NCBI GenBank assembly: GCA_017626145.1
Contig: JAGAJK010000044.1
Coordinates: 54,897 to 118,896, forward strand
Reading direction: 5' to 3'
From: Clostridia bacterium
GTDB lineage: Bacteria; Bacillota; Clostridia; RGIG6154
Length of the DNA stretch: 64,000 nucleotides
Shown here: piece by piece, positions 16,390 through 24,488 of the stretch
How the letters are laid out: each line of letters begins with the position of its first letter
How positions within the stretch are numbered: the stretch's first letter is position 1
Made by a program: the position numbers and the translations under genes
The notes under the pieces: model-generated
Databases searched by the model: none
Seen by the model: only the letters and a program-made list of their open reading frames with translations
Told to the model about the DNA's origin: nothing

Positions 16390-17526
16390 ATGGCAGATAA
16401 AAGAGATTGTTACGAAATTCTCGGCGTAAGCAAGGGTGCAAGCGACGATGAGATAAAAAAAGCCTTCAGACAGCAGGCTAAAAAATACCATCCCGACCTT
16501 AACCCTGATAATAAGGAAGCGGAGGAAAAGTTCAAAGAGGTCAACGAAGCTTATGAAATTCTTTCCGACCCCGAAAAGAAATCGCGTTACGACCAGTTCG
16601 GTTATGCAGGTGTAGACCCCTCGTACGGTCAGGGTCAGGGCGGCTTTGGCGGTGCCGGCGGTTTTGGTGGTTTTGGTGGCGGCTTCGGAGATATTTTCGA
16701 CACATTCTTCGGCGGTAGCTTTGGCGGCGGTTCAAACACCAATGCTCCAAGACAGGGCAGTGATATTGAAATTACTGCAGATATCACCTTTGAAGAAGCG
16801 GCTTTCGGTGTGAAAAAAGAGCTTAGCTTTAAACGTATTGAGGTTTGCTCAGAATGTAATGGCAGCGGTGCTGCAAAAGGAACCCAGCCTGAAACCTGTC
16901 CCGAATGTCACGGCACAGGTCAGATAAAAAGAATGCGCCAGACTATGCTTGGTAATATGATGACTCAAAGCCCGTGTACACGATGCGGAGGAAAGGGTAA
17001 AATTGTTAAAACTCCCTGCTCAGCCTGCAACGGTCAGGGCAGAGCTCAGAAAAACAAGAAAATCCGTCTCGATATTCCTGAGGGTATTGACAACGGTCAG
17101 TATCTGCAGAAGCGCGGATTCGGTAATGCAGGTGCAAACGGCGGTCCTTACGGTGATTTGCTTATCGGCATAAGAATCAAGCCTCACGAGTTGTTTAAAA
17201 GAAAAGGTGCAGACGTTTACTGTGAAATGCCTATCGATTTTGTTGAAGCGGCTTTGGGTGCTGAAATTGATGTACCTACAATTCACGGTAAAATCAAGCA
17301 TAAAATTCCCGAAGGCACTCAGTCAGGAACAAGCTTTATAATTAAAGGTAAGGGCATCAAAAAAATGCTCGGAAAGGGTGACCACATTTTTAAGGTAAAT
17401 GTAGATGTACCAAGAAACCTTTCTTCAAAGCAGAAGGATTTGCTCCGTCAGTTCCAGGCTCTTGACGAAGGAAACAACTTAAACAAAAACAACTTTTTTG
17501 AAAAAATGAAAAATATATTCAAATAA
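16390..17526 (+). CDS. dnaJ: Chaperone DnaJ (Hsp40)
   Basis: 378 residues. The J domain has HPD in [10 protein letters not shown] (about 34-43). A long Gly/Phe-rich linker (about 75-120) follows. Four zinc-binding CxxCxGxG repeats are present: [24 protein letters not shown] and CSACNGQG. The C-terminal substrate-binding barrels follow. It stimulates DnaK ATPase and delivers clients. It is the last gene of the CIRCE-controlled unit, as a terminator follows 9 nt after the stop. Confidence 0.98.
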   Translation: MADKRDCYEILGVSKGASDDEIKKAFRQQAKKYHPDLNPDNKEAEEKFKEVNEAYEILSDPEKKSRYDQFGYAGVDPSYGQGQGGFGGAGGFGGFGGGFGDIFDTFFGGSFGGGSNTNAPRQGSDIEITADITFEEAAFGVKKELSFKRIEVCSECNGSGAAKGTQPETCPECHGTGQIKRMRQTMLGNMMTQSPCTRCGGKGKIVKTPCSACNGQGRAQKNKKIRLDIPEGIDNGQYLQKRGFGNAGANGGPYGDLLIGIRIKPHELFKRKGADVYCEMPIDFVEAALGAEIDVPTIHGKIKHKIPEGTQSGTSFIIKGKGIKKMLGKGDHIFKVNVDVPRNLSSKQKDLLRQFQALDEGNNLNKNNFFEKMKNIFK

Positions 17527-17534
17527 AAAACAAT

Positions 17535-17569
17535 AACGGCTGTTGTCTGTAAAATTACAGCCGTTTTTT
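17535..17569 (+). terminator. Terminator after dnaJ
   Basis: Stem AACGGCTGT / ACAGCCGTT with a 13-nt loop, then TTTTT. It separates the heat-shock operon from prmA, although read-through is possible because prmA begins only 20 nt later with no promoter seen. Confidence 0.8.
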
Positions 17570-17588
17570 GCGTGATAAGGAGAAGAAT

Positions 17589-18554
17589 ATGAACTGGACA
17601 GAAGTTGCAATAGAAACTAACAGCGACGGAATAGAAACCTTAACGGGAAATCTTTTAAATATAGGTATCACAGGTATCAGAATTGAAAATTCCGACGATT
17701 TTAACGAGTTTTTAGAGGGTACTGAAATTTACTGGGACTACGTTGACGAAAGTCTTATGTATCTTAAGGACGCCCCTACTAAGGTTATTTTATATCTTCC
17801 TGAAAATTCACAGGGAATGGATATGATGTCTTCCCTTAAAAATGTTCTTGAAGAGCTTAAGAAAGAAGAAAAATACGGTAGTCTTGAAATGACCGTTAAC
17901 AACGTAAAGGAAGAGGACTGGGAAAATAACTGGAAGCAGTTTTTTAAGCCAATAAAAATCGGTGACAGATTTCTTATAAAGCCGTCCTGGGAAAAGACTG
18001 ATAATCCGGATAACAGGAAAATCCTTGAAATTGACCCGGGTATGAGCTTTGGAACAGGTACCCACGAAACCACACGTCTCTGTCTTGAGACAATGGAAAA
18101 GTTCGACCTTAACAACAAAGAGGTTTTAGACCTTGGATGCGGAAGCGGTATTTTGTCTATAGGGGCTCTTTTATTAGGTGCAAAGCACGTTAATATGGTT
18201 GATATTGACGCTAACAGCACAAGAATAGCAAAGGAAAACACCTCTCTAAACGGATTTAATGAAAATTGCTACAACGTATACTGTGGTAATATCATCCAGG
18301 ACAAAGCTCTTTGCGATACTTTAGGCTACAAAAAGTATGATGTAATTTTTGCAAACATTGTTGCAGATGTGTTAAAAGCAATGAGCGGTCAGTTTGGTGA
18401 ATTTTTAAAGGATGACGGAACCTTGATTGTTTCGGGAATAATTATAGAAAGGAAGCAGGAGGTTGAAGATGCTATCATCGAAAAGGGCTTCGAGGTTATA
18501 AAAAATTACAACGAAGGCTCCTGGGCAAGCATCAGCTTCAGAAAAAAATTATGA
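17589..18554 (+). CDS. prmA: Ribosomal protein L11 methyltransferase
   Basis: 321 residues. The N-terminal recognition domain begins MNWTEVAIETNSDG. The linker contains FGTGTHETTRLCLE and the SAM-binding core has DLGCGSGILSIGALLLGAK and IFANIVADVL. It trimethylates ribosomal protein L11. The start at 17589 is chosen over an upstream in-frame codon because AAGGAG lies 8 nt before it. The dnaJ-prmA order is common in Firmicutes. The last four bases overlap the next gene (ATGA). Confidence 0.95.
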   Translation: MNWTEVAIETNSDGIETLTGNLLNIGITGIRIENSDDFNEFLEGTEIYWDYVDESLMYLKDAPTKVILYLPENSQGMDMMSSLKNVLEELKKEEKYGSLEMTVNNVKEEDWENNWKQFFKPIKIGDRFLIKPSWEKTDNPDNRKILEIDPGMSFGTGTHETTRLCLETMEKFDLNNKEVLDLGCGSGILSIGALLLGAKHVNMVDIDANSTRIAKENTSLNGFNENCYNVYCGNIIQDKALCDTLGYKKYDVIFANIVADVLKAMSGQFGEFLKDDGTLIVSGIIIERKQEVEDAIIEKGFEVIKNYNEGSWASISFRKKL

Positions 18555-18763
18555 AAATAAGAACTATATCGGGAATTTTTAAAATAATACTTGCAATTTT
18601 GATTGTTACCGCTTCTTTTGCTTCAATCGGACCTCATAGGCCTCTTTCAATATGGGTAGGCTTTGTTGTTGCAGTCCCTGTTGTGTTATGGGGCGTGCTT
18701 GATTTTGTTAAAAAGCCTGAAAATACAGAGGTTGAACAGGAGAATGAAAATGACGGTAAATGA
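18551..18763 (+). CDS. Small membrane protein of unknown function
   Basis: 70 residues with two predicted transmembrane helices (about 8-26 and 34-52: FKIILAILIVTASFASI and IWVGFVVAVPVVLWGVL) and an acidic cytoplasmic tail (PENTEVEQENENDGK). It is translationally coupled by ATGA overlap with prmA, and its 3' end overlaps the next gene by 14 nt, so it is likely really translated. No family is recognised. Confidence 0.65.
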   Translation: MKIRTISGIFKIILAILIVTASFASIGPHRPLSIWVGFVVAVPVVLWGVLDFVKKPENTEVEQENENDGK

Positions 18764-19268
18764 TTTTTATAAACGTGTTTACAGCTTGTTTGACGATGTT
18801 ACTCCCCTCTCAAAGGATTGCGGAGTTCTTTGTGACCACGCCTGCTGTAAGGACGGTGACGAGGAAACAGGAATGCTTTTGTTTCCTCACGAGGAAGAAT
18901 TTTTAAAGAATGCAGACTTTGGCAGAATAGAAAATACTGCCTGTGAATACGGTGAAACCCAAAGTTCCAAAATATTCTTTTGCAACAGATGCAACCGCTC
19001 ACTTCGACCGCTTGCCTGCAGAATTTTTCCTCTGATGCCTTATAAAAAAGAAGGTAGCCCTTTAAAAATTGTTATGAATCCTATGGCTAAAAGAATGTGT
19101 CCACTTGCACGAAGCTTAAAGGTAAAACAGCTTGAACCGCAATTTATAAAGAATGTACGAAAAGCTATGAACAATATTTTAAAGCTTGAAGACGGTGAGG
19201 ATTACATAATAATGCTTTCTGAAATTGCAGATGAATATAACGATATGCAGAAAAGCTTTTTAAAATAA
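18750..19268 (+). CDS. Cysteine-rich YkgJ-like (CxxCxxC) protein
   Basis: 172 residues with a cysteine cluster characteristic of the YkgJ/UPF0153 zinc- or iron-binding family: DCGVLCDHACCKDG near residue 20 and FFCNRCNRSLRPLACRIFPLMPY near residue 80. The closing CRxFPLMP phrase is diagnostic. A metal-cluster oxidoreductase role is often proposed for the family but not proven. The start at 18750 is chosen from AGGAGA at 18738-18743; the much longer upstream frame duplicates the preceding membrane gene out of frame. It is coupled to that gene by overlap and followed by a strong terminator. Confidence 0.8.
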   Translation: MTVNDFYKRVYSLFDDVTPLSKDCGVLCDHACCKDGDEETGMLLFPHEEEFLKNADFGRIENTACEYGETQSSKIFFCNRCNRSLRPLACRIFPLMPYKKEGSPLKIVMNPMAKRMCPLARSLKVKQLEPQFIKNVRKAMNNILKLEDGEDYIIMLSEIADEYNDMQKSFLK

Positions 19269-19269
19269 A

Positions 19270-19317
19270 CAAGAGAGCAGCAGCAAAGCGGATTTCGTTT
19301 TGCTGCTGCTCTTTTAA
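19270..19317. terminator. Bidirectional terminator
   Basis: A stem of about 18 bp, AAGAGAGCAGCAGCAAAGC paired with GTTTTGCTGCTGCTCTTTT, sits between convergent genes. A T-rich end is present on both strands. Confidence 0.85.
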
Positions 19318-20145
19318 TTACCATATTTCGTAATAATATATTTTCGTGTTTTCAATATCGGTACACATAATGTGCAGATATTTACCCTTTTCAAAAACCT
19401 TTAAATCTGCCTCTTCAGGAAATGACTTAATTGTTTTTACAAATCCGTTTTCGGGGCTTAGTATCCTGAGTTCGCATTTTTTATCCTCATGAACCATATA
19501 AATAACACTTCCGTCATAAATATACTCATCGTAAGAATTGTTGATTGTTGCTGTTACTTCGAGAGTGGTAATATCTTTAATTTCAAGATATTTATTGTTG
19601 TGTTCATCAAGCTTATTGAAAATACAGTAATTGTCAAATACAGCGTAATTAAATCCGCCTAAATATTGCTGTGTATCCGAAATAAGCATAACCTCCTCAC
19701 CGTCAGACTCACAACGGTAAAGTTTAACATACCAATCATTTTCATTTCCTTTATTTACAGAAACTTCAGCCACAATATAATTTTCAAATGAACCTATTAA
19801 ACGAATATTACACTCTTCTTCAGTTACTCCGGCATCCTTTAAAAGAGGTGTATACCACTTATATTCCGTAACGTCCGCTTCCTTTTTGTCCGAAATATTT
19901 ATAGTATAATCATCTTCTTCCCACTCCACATTTTTATCCATTGCTTCTGCTACAAAACGAATTGGAACATAGGTTCTGTCATTATAAATAAACCCTTCTT
20001 CACCATCTAAAGGCGTTTTCTCCACTCCGTTAAATATGTATTTAAGTGGCAATTTTTCAATTGCAATTTCCATATTCTGTGCCAAAACACCTACACAGAA
20101 GATTAAAATACCGCCTATCAATAAACCTGACACAAATTTTTTCAT
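19318..20145 (-). CDS. Secreted protein with copper-amine-oxidase-N (stalk) domain
   Basis: 275 residues. A signal peptide (MKKFVSGLLIGGILIFCVGVLAQ) is followed by a copper amine oxidase N-terminal-like domain (about 35-90), with the signature YVPIRFVAEAMDKNVEWEEDDYTI. The rest is a beta-rich region that may form a propeller-like repeat (CIFNKLDEHNNKYLEIKDI, GSVIYMVHEDKKCELRIL). Despite the name the N domain is an extracellular stalk module common in Clostridia and implies no amine oxidase. The start at 20145 has AAAGGAGG 8 nt upstream. A more upstream ATG at 20196 lies about at the predicted transcription start and is rejected. Confidence 0.8.
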   Translation of the reverse strand: MKKFVSGLLIGGILIFCVGVLAQNMEIAIEKLPLKYIFNGVEKTPLDGEEGFIYNDRTYVPIRFVAEAMDKNVEWEEDDYTINISDKKEADVTEYKWYTPLLKDAGVTEEECNIRLIGSFENYIVAEVSVNKGNENDWYVKLYRCESDGEEVMLISDTQQYLGGFNYAVFDNYCIFNKLDEHNNKYLEIKDITTLEVTATINNSYDEYIYDGSVIYMVHEDKKCELRILSPENGFVKTIKSFPEEADLKVFEKGKYLHIMCTDIENTKIYYYEIW

Positions 20146-20206
20146 AACAAAATCCTCCTTTATACGAATCTGCTCAAGCCGCAGGAACTGTTTCATACCT
20201 ATTTAC

Positions 20207-20235
20207 AGTATAATTTAATATTTTAATTGTGTCAA
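20207..20235 (-). promoter_or_regulatory. Promoter of the stalk-domain protein gene
   Basis: On the minus strand TTGACA (20230-20235), 17-bp spacer, TATACT (20207-20212). It diverges from the DeoR promoter. Confidence 0.7.
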
Positions 20236-20268
20236 GGAAAAATAAACACAGACATTTTAAGGTTTATA

Positions 20269-20296
20269 TTGACTTTTTGAGAAACTGTGATATAAT
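20269..20296 (+). promoter_or_regulatory. Promoter of the DeoR-MFS operon
   Basis: TTGACT (20269-20274), 16-bp spacer, TATAAT (20291-20296), 27 nt before the predicted TTG start. Confidence 0.65.
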
Positions 20297-20322
20297 ATGA
20301 ATTTGTGTGGAGGTGTGTGGAT

Positions 20323-21093
20323 TTGTTTGCAAATGAGAGGCAAAATAAAATTTGCGAAATTTTAGATAAAAAAGGAGCTGTTACAACCTCGGCTTTAATG
20401 GAAAGATTCAACGTTTCCATAGAGACGGTAAGACGTGATTTATTACAGCTTGAACAGCAAAAGCTTCTTAAACGTGTTCACGGCGGAGCCGTTGCAAACA
20501 CACGTATGAAGCCATTTTTTACTTTAGAGGAAAGAAATAGCGAATTAAACGACGAAAAAAAAGAGCTATCTTTAGCTGCTATTAACTTTATCGAGGAAAA
20601 TGACTGCATTTTTGTTGACACAGGTTCTACGGCAATATACTTTTCAGAAGCTTTGAAAGAAATGTTTTCTTCGCTTACGGTGGTAACACATTCTGCAGAT
20701 GTATTTGACATTTTGAAAAATCACAAGAATTTTTCAGTAATACTTACAGGCGGTCATTACAATAAGGAAGAAAAAAGCTTTTACGGAACTCTTGCTCTTG
20801 ATATGCTAAGTAACATTTGCGTAAATAAAGCGTTTATCTGTCCATCGGCAGTTTCACTTAGTTACGGCATCTGCGATTATGAGCACGAATTATGTACAAT
20901 TCAGAAATTTGTTATACAGAATACGGATTTAGTTTATATTCTTGCAGACAGCAGTAAATTTGAAAAAAAAGCATTAATCAAAACATCGGATATGAAAAAG
21001 GAATATATTTATATTACCGACAGCAACTTATCGGAAGAAATTAAACGTTTATACAAAGAAAATGATATAAATGTTATAAGTAAGGAGAAATAA
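20323..21093 (+). CDS. DeoR-family transcriptional regulator
   Basis: 256 residues. The N-terminal winged helix is FANERQNKICEILDKKG, followed by TSALMERFNVSIETVRRDLLQLEQQKLLKRVHGGAV, a textbook DeoR/GlpR signature. A sugar-phosphate isomerase-like sensor domain follows (FVDTGSTAIYFSE, VILTGGHYNKEEKSFYG, ADSSKFEKKA). A TTG start at 20323 is preferred because GGAGG lies 9 nt upstream and homologues start at this point; GTG codons at 20305 and 20317 are alternatives. It lies 1 nt from the MFS gene, so it probably represses its own operon and senses a phosphorylated sugar or polyol imported by that carrier. Confidence 0.92.
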   Translation: MFANERQNKICEILDKKGAVTTSALMERFNVSIETVRRDLLQLEQQKLLKRVHGGAVANTRMKPFFTLEERNSELNDEKKELSLAAINFIEENDCIFVDTGSTAIYFSEALKEMFSSLTVVTHSADVFDILKNHKNFSVILTGGHYNKEEKSFYGTLALDMLSNICVNKAFICPSAVSLSYGICDYEHELCTIQKFVIQNTDLVYILADSSKFEKKALIKTSDMKKEYIYITDSNLSEEIKRLYKENDINVISKEK

Positions 21094-21094
21094 A

Positions 21095-22300
21095 ATGGAA
21101 CATCTTAAAGAAAAAAGCAAAATAACAAAAATGATTATTCTGTTTATGATTACCTATATGGTAAGCTATATGACAAGAATAAACTACGGCGCTATTGTAG
21201 CTGAAATGGAGGAAGCTACAAAGCTTTCAAAGGATTTACTTTCAATGGCTCTTACGGGAAGCTTTATAACCTACGGTGCAGGACAGATTATAAGCGGTAT
21301 TGCAGGCGACAAGTTCTCTCCTAAAAATCTGGTTTCATACGGTCTTGGACTTTCAGTTTGTATGAACATCCTTATTCCCTTCTGTTCGTCACCGTATTTG
21401 ATGCTTGCAGTCTGGTGCGTAAACGGTTTTGCACAGGCATTTATGTGGCCTCCTATTGTAAAGCTTATGACTGCTTTATTTTCTCAGGAGGATTATAAGG
21501 AAGCTTCTGTTAAAATTTCCTGGGGCAGCTCCTTCGGAAGAATTGTTATTTTCCTTATCGCACCTGTTATAATCTGGTTTGCAAGCTGGGAATATGTATT
21601 CTTCTTTTCTGCACTATTCGGTATTGTTATGATTTTCTTATGGAACATATTCTGTATAGATGTCCCTAAAGAAGCAGTAGTTAAAAAAGAAACAAAAAAA
21701 GCATCAATCAAAGGCTTTTTCTCGCCTCTTATTATTGGAATTATGACCGCTATTATTCTTCAGGGTATGCTTCGTGACGGTGTTGGAACCTGGATGCCTT
21801 CATATATCAAGGATACATACAAATTAGGTGCAGAGGCATCTATTCTGACGGGCGTTGTTTTGCCGCTTTTCAGTATTGCCTGCTTTAATATTGCATCTTC
21901 TCTTTACAGAAAGAAATTCACCAATCCTCTTACATGTGCAGGCGTTATCTTTGCATTTGGTGCTGTTTCTGCTTTGATGCTTTATATCACAACAGGAAGA
22001 AATACTGTTTTATCAGTTATTTTTACAGCACTTCTTGAAGGCAGTATGCACGGTGTTAATTTGATTCTTATTTGTATGATACCACCCTTTTTCCAGAAAA
22101 CAGGAAATGTTTCTACCGTTTCCGGACTGCTTAACTGCTGTACATATATAGGAAGTGCCATCTCTACATACGGTATTGCACTTCTTACCGAATTATATGA
22201 CTGGAAGCTTACACTTCTTGTGTGGCTTATAATTGCAATTTTAGGCACCATAATGTGTTTAATCTGCGTAAAGCCGTGGAAAAAAGCTCACGAAAATTAA
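21095..22300 (+). CDS. MFS transporter (organophosphate/sugar-phosphate type)
   Basis: 401 residues with about twelve transmembrane helices. The N-terminus (MVSYMTRINYGAIVAEM) and the loop GDKFSPKNL between helices 2 and 3 fit the organophosphate:phosphate antiporter-like branch of the major facilitator superfamily (GlpT/UhpT relatives). The family is inferred from these features only. Its tight linkage to a DeoR regulator, whose ligands are typically sugar phosphates, supports transport of a phosphorylated sugar or glycerol derivative, but a free sugar is also possible. It is intact. An unusual array of hairpins lies downstream. Confidence 0.85.
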   Translation: MEHLKEKSKITKMIILFMITYMVSYMTRINYGAIVAEMEEATKLSKDLLSMALTGSFITYGAGQIISGIAGDKFSPKNLVSYGLGLSVCMNILIPFCSSPYLMLAVWCVNGFAQAFMWPPIVKLMTALFSQEDYKEASVKISWGSSFGRIVIFLIAPVIIWFASWEYVFFFSALFGIVMIFLWNIFCIDVPKEAVVKKETKKASIKGFFSPLIIGIMTAIILQGMLRDGVGTWMPSYIKDTYKLGAEASILTGVVLPLFSIACFNIASSLYRKKFTNPLTCAGVIFAFGAVSALMLYITTGRNTVLSVIFTALLEGSMHGVNLILICMIPPFFQKTGNVSTVSGLLNCCTYIGSAISTYGIALLTELYDWKLTLLVWLIIAILGTIMCLICVKPWKKAHEN

Positions 22301-22315
22301 AAATTTAAAAGCTTT

Positions 22316-22339
22316 TATACACCGATTATTCGGTGTATT
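22316..22339 (+). repeat. 24-bp direct repeat, left copy
   Basis: Identical to 22589-22612. The sequence is itself a hairpin, TACACCGA / TCGGTGTA with a short loop. This copy runs straight into the next hairpin and has no T-tract, so it does not look like a working terminator. Confidence 0.85.
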
Positions 22340-22369
22340 CAGTGTGTCGATAAACCTGTCGACACACTG
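22340..22369 (+). repeat. Inverted repeat 2 of the hairpin array
   Basis: A perfect 11-bp stem CAGTGTGTCGA / TCGACACACTG with an 8-nt loop, abutting the left 24-bp repeat. Confidence 0.75.
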
Positions 22370-22396
22370 ACAGACAAGGAAAAAGAAAGTTATATT

Positions 22397-22449
22397 TTTG
22401 CGAACGGGTTGCAGACAGTACGATGGTACGGCAATAACCCGTTCGCAAA
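22397..22449. repeat. Nested inverted repeat 3 of the hairpin array
   Basis: Outer stem TTTGCGAACGGGTT / AACCCGTTCGCAAA (22397-22410, 22436-22449) encloses a small GTAC-GATG-GTAC hairpin. The plan, a CGAAC...GTTCG outer stem around a small palindrome, resembles the elements at 10.2 and 50.3 kb, but the core sequence is different. Confidence 0.65.
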
Positions 22450-22456
22450 GAAGCAA

Positions 22457-22498
22457 GCAAAATGCCTATAAACTCGATGTTTATAGGCATTTTTTAGT
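22457..22498 (+). terminator. Strong intrinsic terminator in the hairpin array
   Basis: A 15-bp stem AAATGCCTATAAAC... / GTTTATAGGCATTT with loop TCGAT, ending in a run of six T. Confidence 0.8.
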
Positions 22499-22588
22499 AG
22501 TATTACTAAATTTGAATGATAAAAACTACAAATTAGTATAATTTAAAAACAACTCTGCTTGCGGTAGAACAACTTTTTCGACAGTCTG

Positions 22589-22618
22589 TATACACCGATT
22601 ATTCGGTGTATTTTTTTT
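22589..22618 (+). terminator. 24-bp repeat, right copy, acting as a terminator
   Basis: This is the same 24 bp as 22316-22339, here followed by a total of ten T residues. It is a good terminator just upstream of the spoVAC leader. Confidence 0.75.
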
Positions 22619-22659
22619 ATATTTATGGATAAAAATAATACAAAAGGAGCGATATAATA

Positions 22660-23097
22660 TTGAATAATCACGAATATAAAAAATACGCACAGCAAAAGGT
22701 TTCTCCATCACCTATGGGAAAGAATCTGTTTTTTGCATTTCTTATAGGCGGACTTATATGCACCTTAGGTCAGGCACTTCTTGATTTGTTTTCCTTTTGG
22801 GGCTTTGAGAAGAAAATATGTTTTACTCTCACAAGCATCACTCTTGTTTTTCTAAGTGCACTTGCTACGGGTATCGGAAAATATGACGACCTTGCAAAAT
22901 ATGCAGGAGCAGGAACCTTAGTACCTATTACGGGGTTTGCAAATGCTGTTGTATCCCCTGCCATTGAATTTAAAGACGAGGGCTTTGTTATGGGAGTAGG
23001 TGCAAATATGTTCAAAATTGCAGGACCTGTCATTGCTTACGGTGTAAGTGCAAGCATCGTCGGTGGAATTATTACTTACGTTATTTCAATACTGTGA
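22660..23097 (+). CDS. spoVAC: Stage V sporulation protein AC
   Basis: 145 residues with several membrane helices and the SpoVAC hallmarks: N-terminal YKKYAQQKVSPSPMGKNLFFAFLIGGLICTLGQ and AKYAGAGTLVPITGFANAVVSPAIEFK. It is part of the inner-membrane channel that takes up and releases dipicolinic acid in spores. A TTG start at 22660 is preceded by AAGGAG. It is first gene of spoVACDE, normally transcribed by sigma-G in the forespore; I could not pick a convincing sigma-G promoter by eye. Confidence 0.96.
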   Translation: MNNHEYKKYAQQKVSPSPMGKNLFFAFLIGGLICTLGQALLDLFSFWGFEKKICFTLTSITLVFLSALATGIGKYDDLAKYAGAGTLVPITGFANAVVSPAIEFKDEGFVMGVGANMFKIAGPVIAYGVSASIVGGIITYVISIL

Positions 23098-23106
23098 GGT
23101 GTATGT

Positions 23107-24114
23107 ATGAGCAAAAAGAAAGGAAGTACCGTATTTCTCGAAAACAAACCGAGAATACTTGAAACGGCATCAATAGCAGGTCAAAAGGAATCAGAAGGTC
23201 CTTTAGGCTGCTATTTTGACTGTGTTATAACAGATGGGAGATTCAATGAAAAATCATGGGAAAAAGCAGAAAGCAAAATGCAGCGTCAGGCGGTGGGAAT
23301 ACTTCTTGAAAAAACAAAAAAAGCAAATAGTGATATTGATTTTATATTTGGCGGAGATTTACTTAATCAATGCGTAGGAACAAGCTTCGGGCTTCTTGAT
23401 TACAGTATCCCGTTTTTCGGTCTGTACGGTGCTTGTTCAACCTTTTGTGAGGGCTTGTGTTTATCTGCAATGGCAGTTGACGGCGGTTTTGCCCATAATG
23501 TTATAGCCGTAACCTCAAGTCATTTCTGCAGCAGCGAAAGACAGTTTCGTTTCCCACTTGAATACGGCGGTCAGCGCACTCCATCTGCTCAATGGACGGT
23601 AACAGCATCGGGTGCGGCTATGGTTTGTGCCGATGAAGGTAATTTTGCAATTACCGCAATAACTCCGGGCAAAATTGTAGATAAGGGCATTAAGGACGCA
23701 AATAATATGGGTGCAGCTATGGCTCCTGCTGCGGTAGATACTCTGATAAAGCATTTTACCGACAGACAGATAGATGAAAATTATTACGATCTGGTAATAA
23801 CAGGAGATCTGGGAGTTGTGGGCAGTAGTATTGTTTCGGAGCAGCTGGAAAATGCCGGTTTGGTTTTAGGTAACCGTTATACCGACTGTGGGAAGGAAAT
23901 TTTTGATATAGAAAAACAAGACGTACACGCAGGTGGCTCAGGCTGTGGTTGCTGTGCAAGTGTTTTTTCAGGATATATTTTCAAGAAAATGCAGGAAGGT
24001 AACCTAAACAAGGTTTTAGTATGCGCAACAGGTGCATTGATGAGTACAACAAGCACCTTTCAGGGTGACAGCATTCCCGGTGTTGCTCATGCAGTTGCAG
24101 TAGAAAGGATTTAA
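23107..24114 (+). CDS. spoVAD: Stage V sporulation protein AD
   Basis: 335 residues with a thiolase-like fold. Visible words are FEKPRIL-type entry (FLENKPRILETASIAGQKE), GPLGCYFD, HSSSSRQ-like HFCSSERQFRFPLEYGGQRTP, and GGSGCGCCASVFSGYI near the end. SpoVAD binds dipicolinic acid on the inner-membrane surface of the forespore. It lies 9 nt after spoVAC and 4 nt before spoVAE. Confidence 0.97.
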   Translation: MSKKKGSTVFLENKPRILETASIAGQKESEGPLGCYFDCVITDGRFNEKSWEKAESKMQRQAVGILLEKTKKANSDIDFIFGGDLLNQCVGTSFGLLDYSIPFFGLYGACSTFCEGLCLSAMAVDGGFAHNVIAVTSSHFCSSERQFRFPLEYGGQRTPSAQWTVTASGAAMVCADEGNFAITAITPGKIVDKGIKDANNMGAAMAPAAVDTLIKHFTDRQIDENYYDLVITGDLGVVGSSIVSEQLENAGLVLGNRYTDCGKEIFDIEKQDVHAGGSGCGCCASVFSGYIFKKMQEGNLNKVLVCATGALMSTTSTFQGDSIPGVAHAVAVERI

Positions 24115-24118
24115 CATT

Positions 24119-24472
24119 ATGATGTATTTAAAAGCATTTATTGTCGGCGGCACTTTATGTGCAATAGGTCAGATATTAATAGATAAAACAAAGCTCACAC
24201 CTGCCAGAATACTCGTTTCTTACGTTGTTGCAGGCGTGATTTTAGGCTTTTTCGGAGTATATGACAAGCTTATTGATTTTGCCGGAGCAGGAGCATCGGT
24301 GCCGTTAACGGGTTTTGGGAATACTCTGGCAAACGGAGTTAAGGAAGCTATTGCCAAAGATGGATTAACCGGTATTTTCACAGGTGGTCTTACTGCCTCT
24401 GCCGGAGGTATCGGTGCCGCAATTTTCTTCGGTCTTATTGCTTCTGTTTTCGGAAGATCCTCAGAAAAATAA
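24119..24472 (+). CDS. spoVAE: Stage V sporulation protein AE
   Basis: 117 residues with four hydrophobic segments, beginning MMYLKAFIVGGTLCAIGQILID and containing GAGASVPLTGFGNTLANGVKE, the SpoVAE/SpoVAEb signature parallel to that of SpoVAC. It is a component of the dipicolinic-acid channel. Two adjacent ATGs (24119, 24122) are equally possible. It is followed after 16 nt by a further small gene in the same direction. Confidence 0.95.
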   Translation: MMYLKAFIVGGTLCAIGQILIDKTKLTPARILVSYVVAGVILGFFGVYDKLIDFAGAGASVPLTGFGNTLANGVKEAIAKDGLTGIFTGGLTASAGGIGAAIFFGLIASVFGRSSEK

Positions 24473-24488
24473 AACAGGAGTTGATTTA

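Larger units (their letters stand above)
22301..22659. other. 359-nt hairpin-dense intergenic region before spoVAC
   Basis: Five separate inverted repeats are packed between the MFS gene and spoVAC, and an exact 24-bp sequence occurs at both ends (22316-22339 and 22589-22612). The components are listed separately. No gene is seen. Confidence 0.75.
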
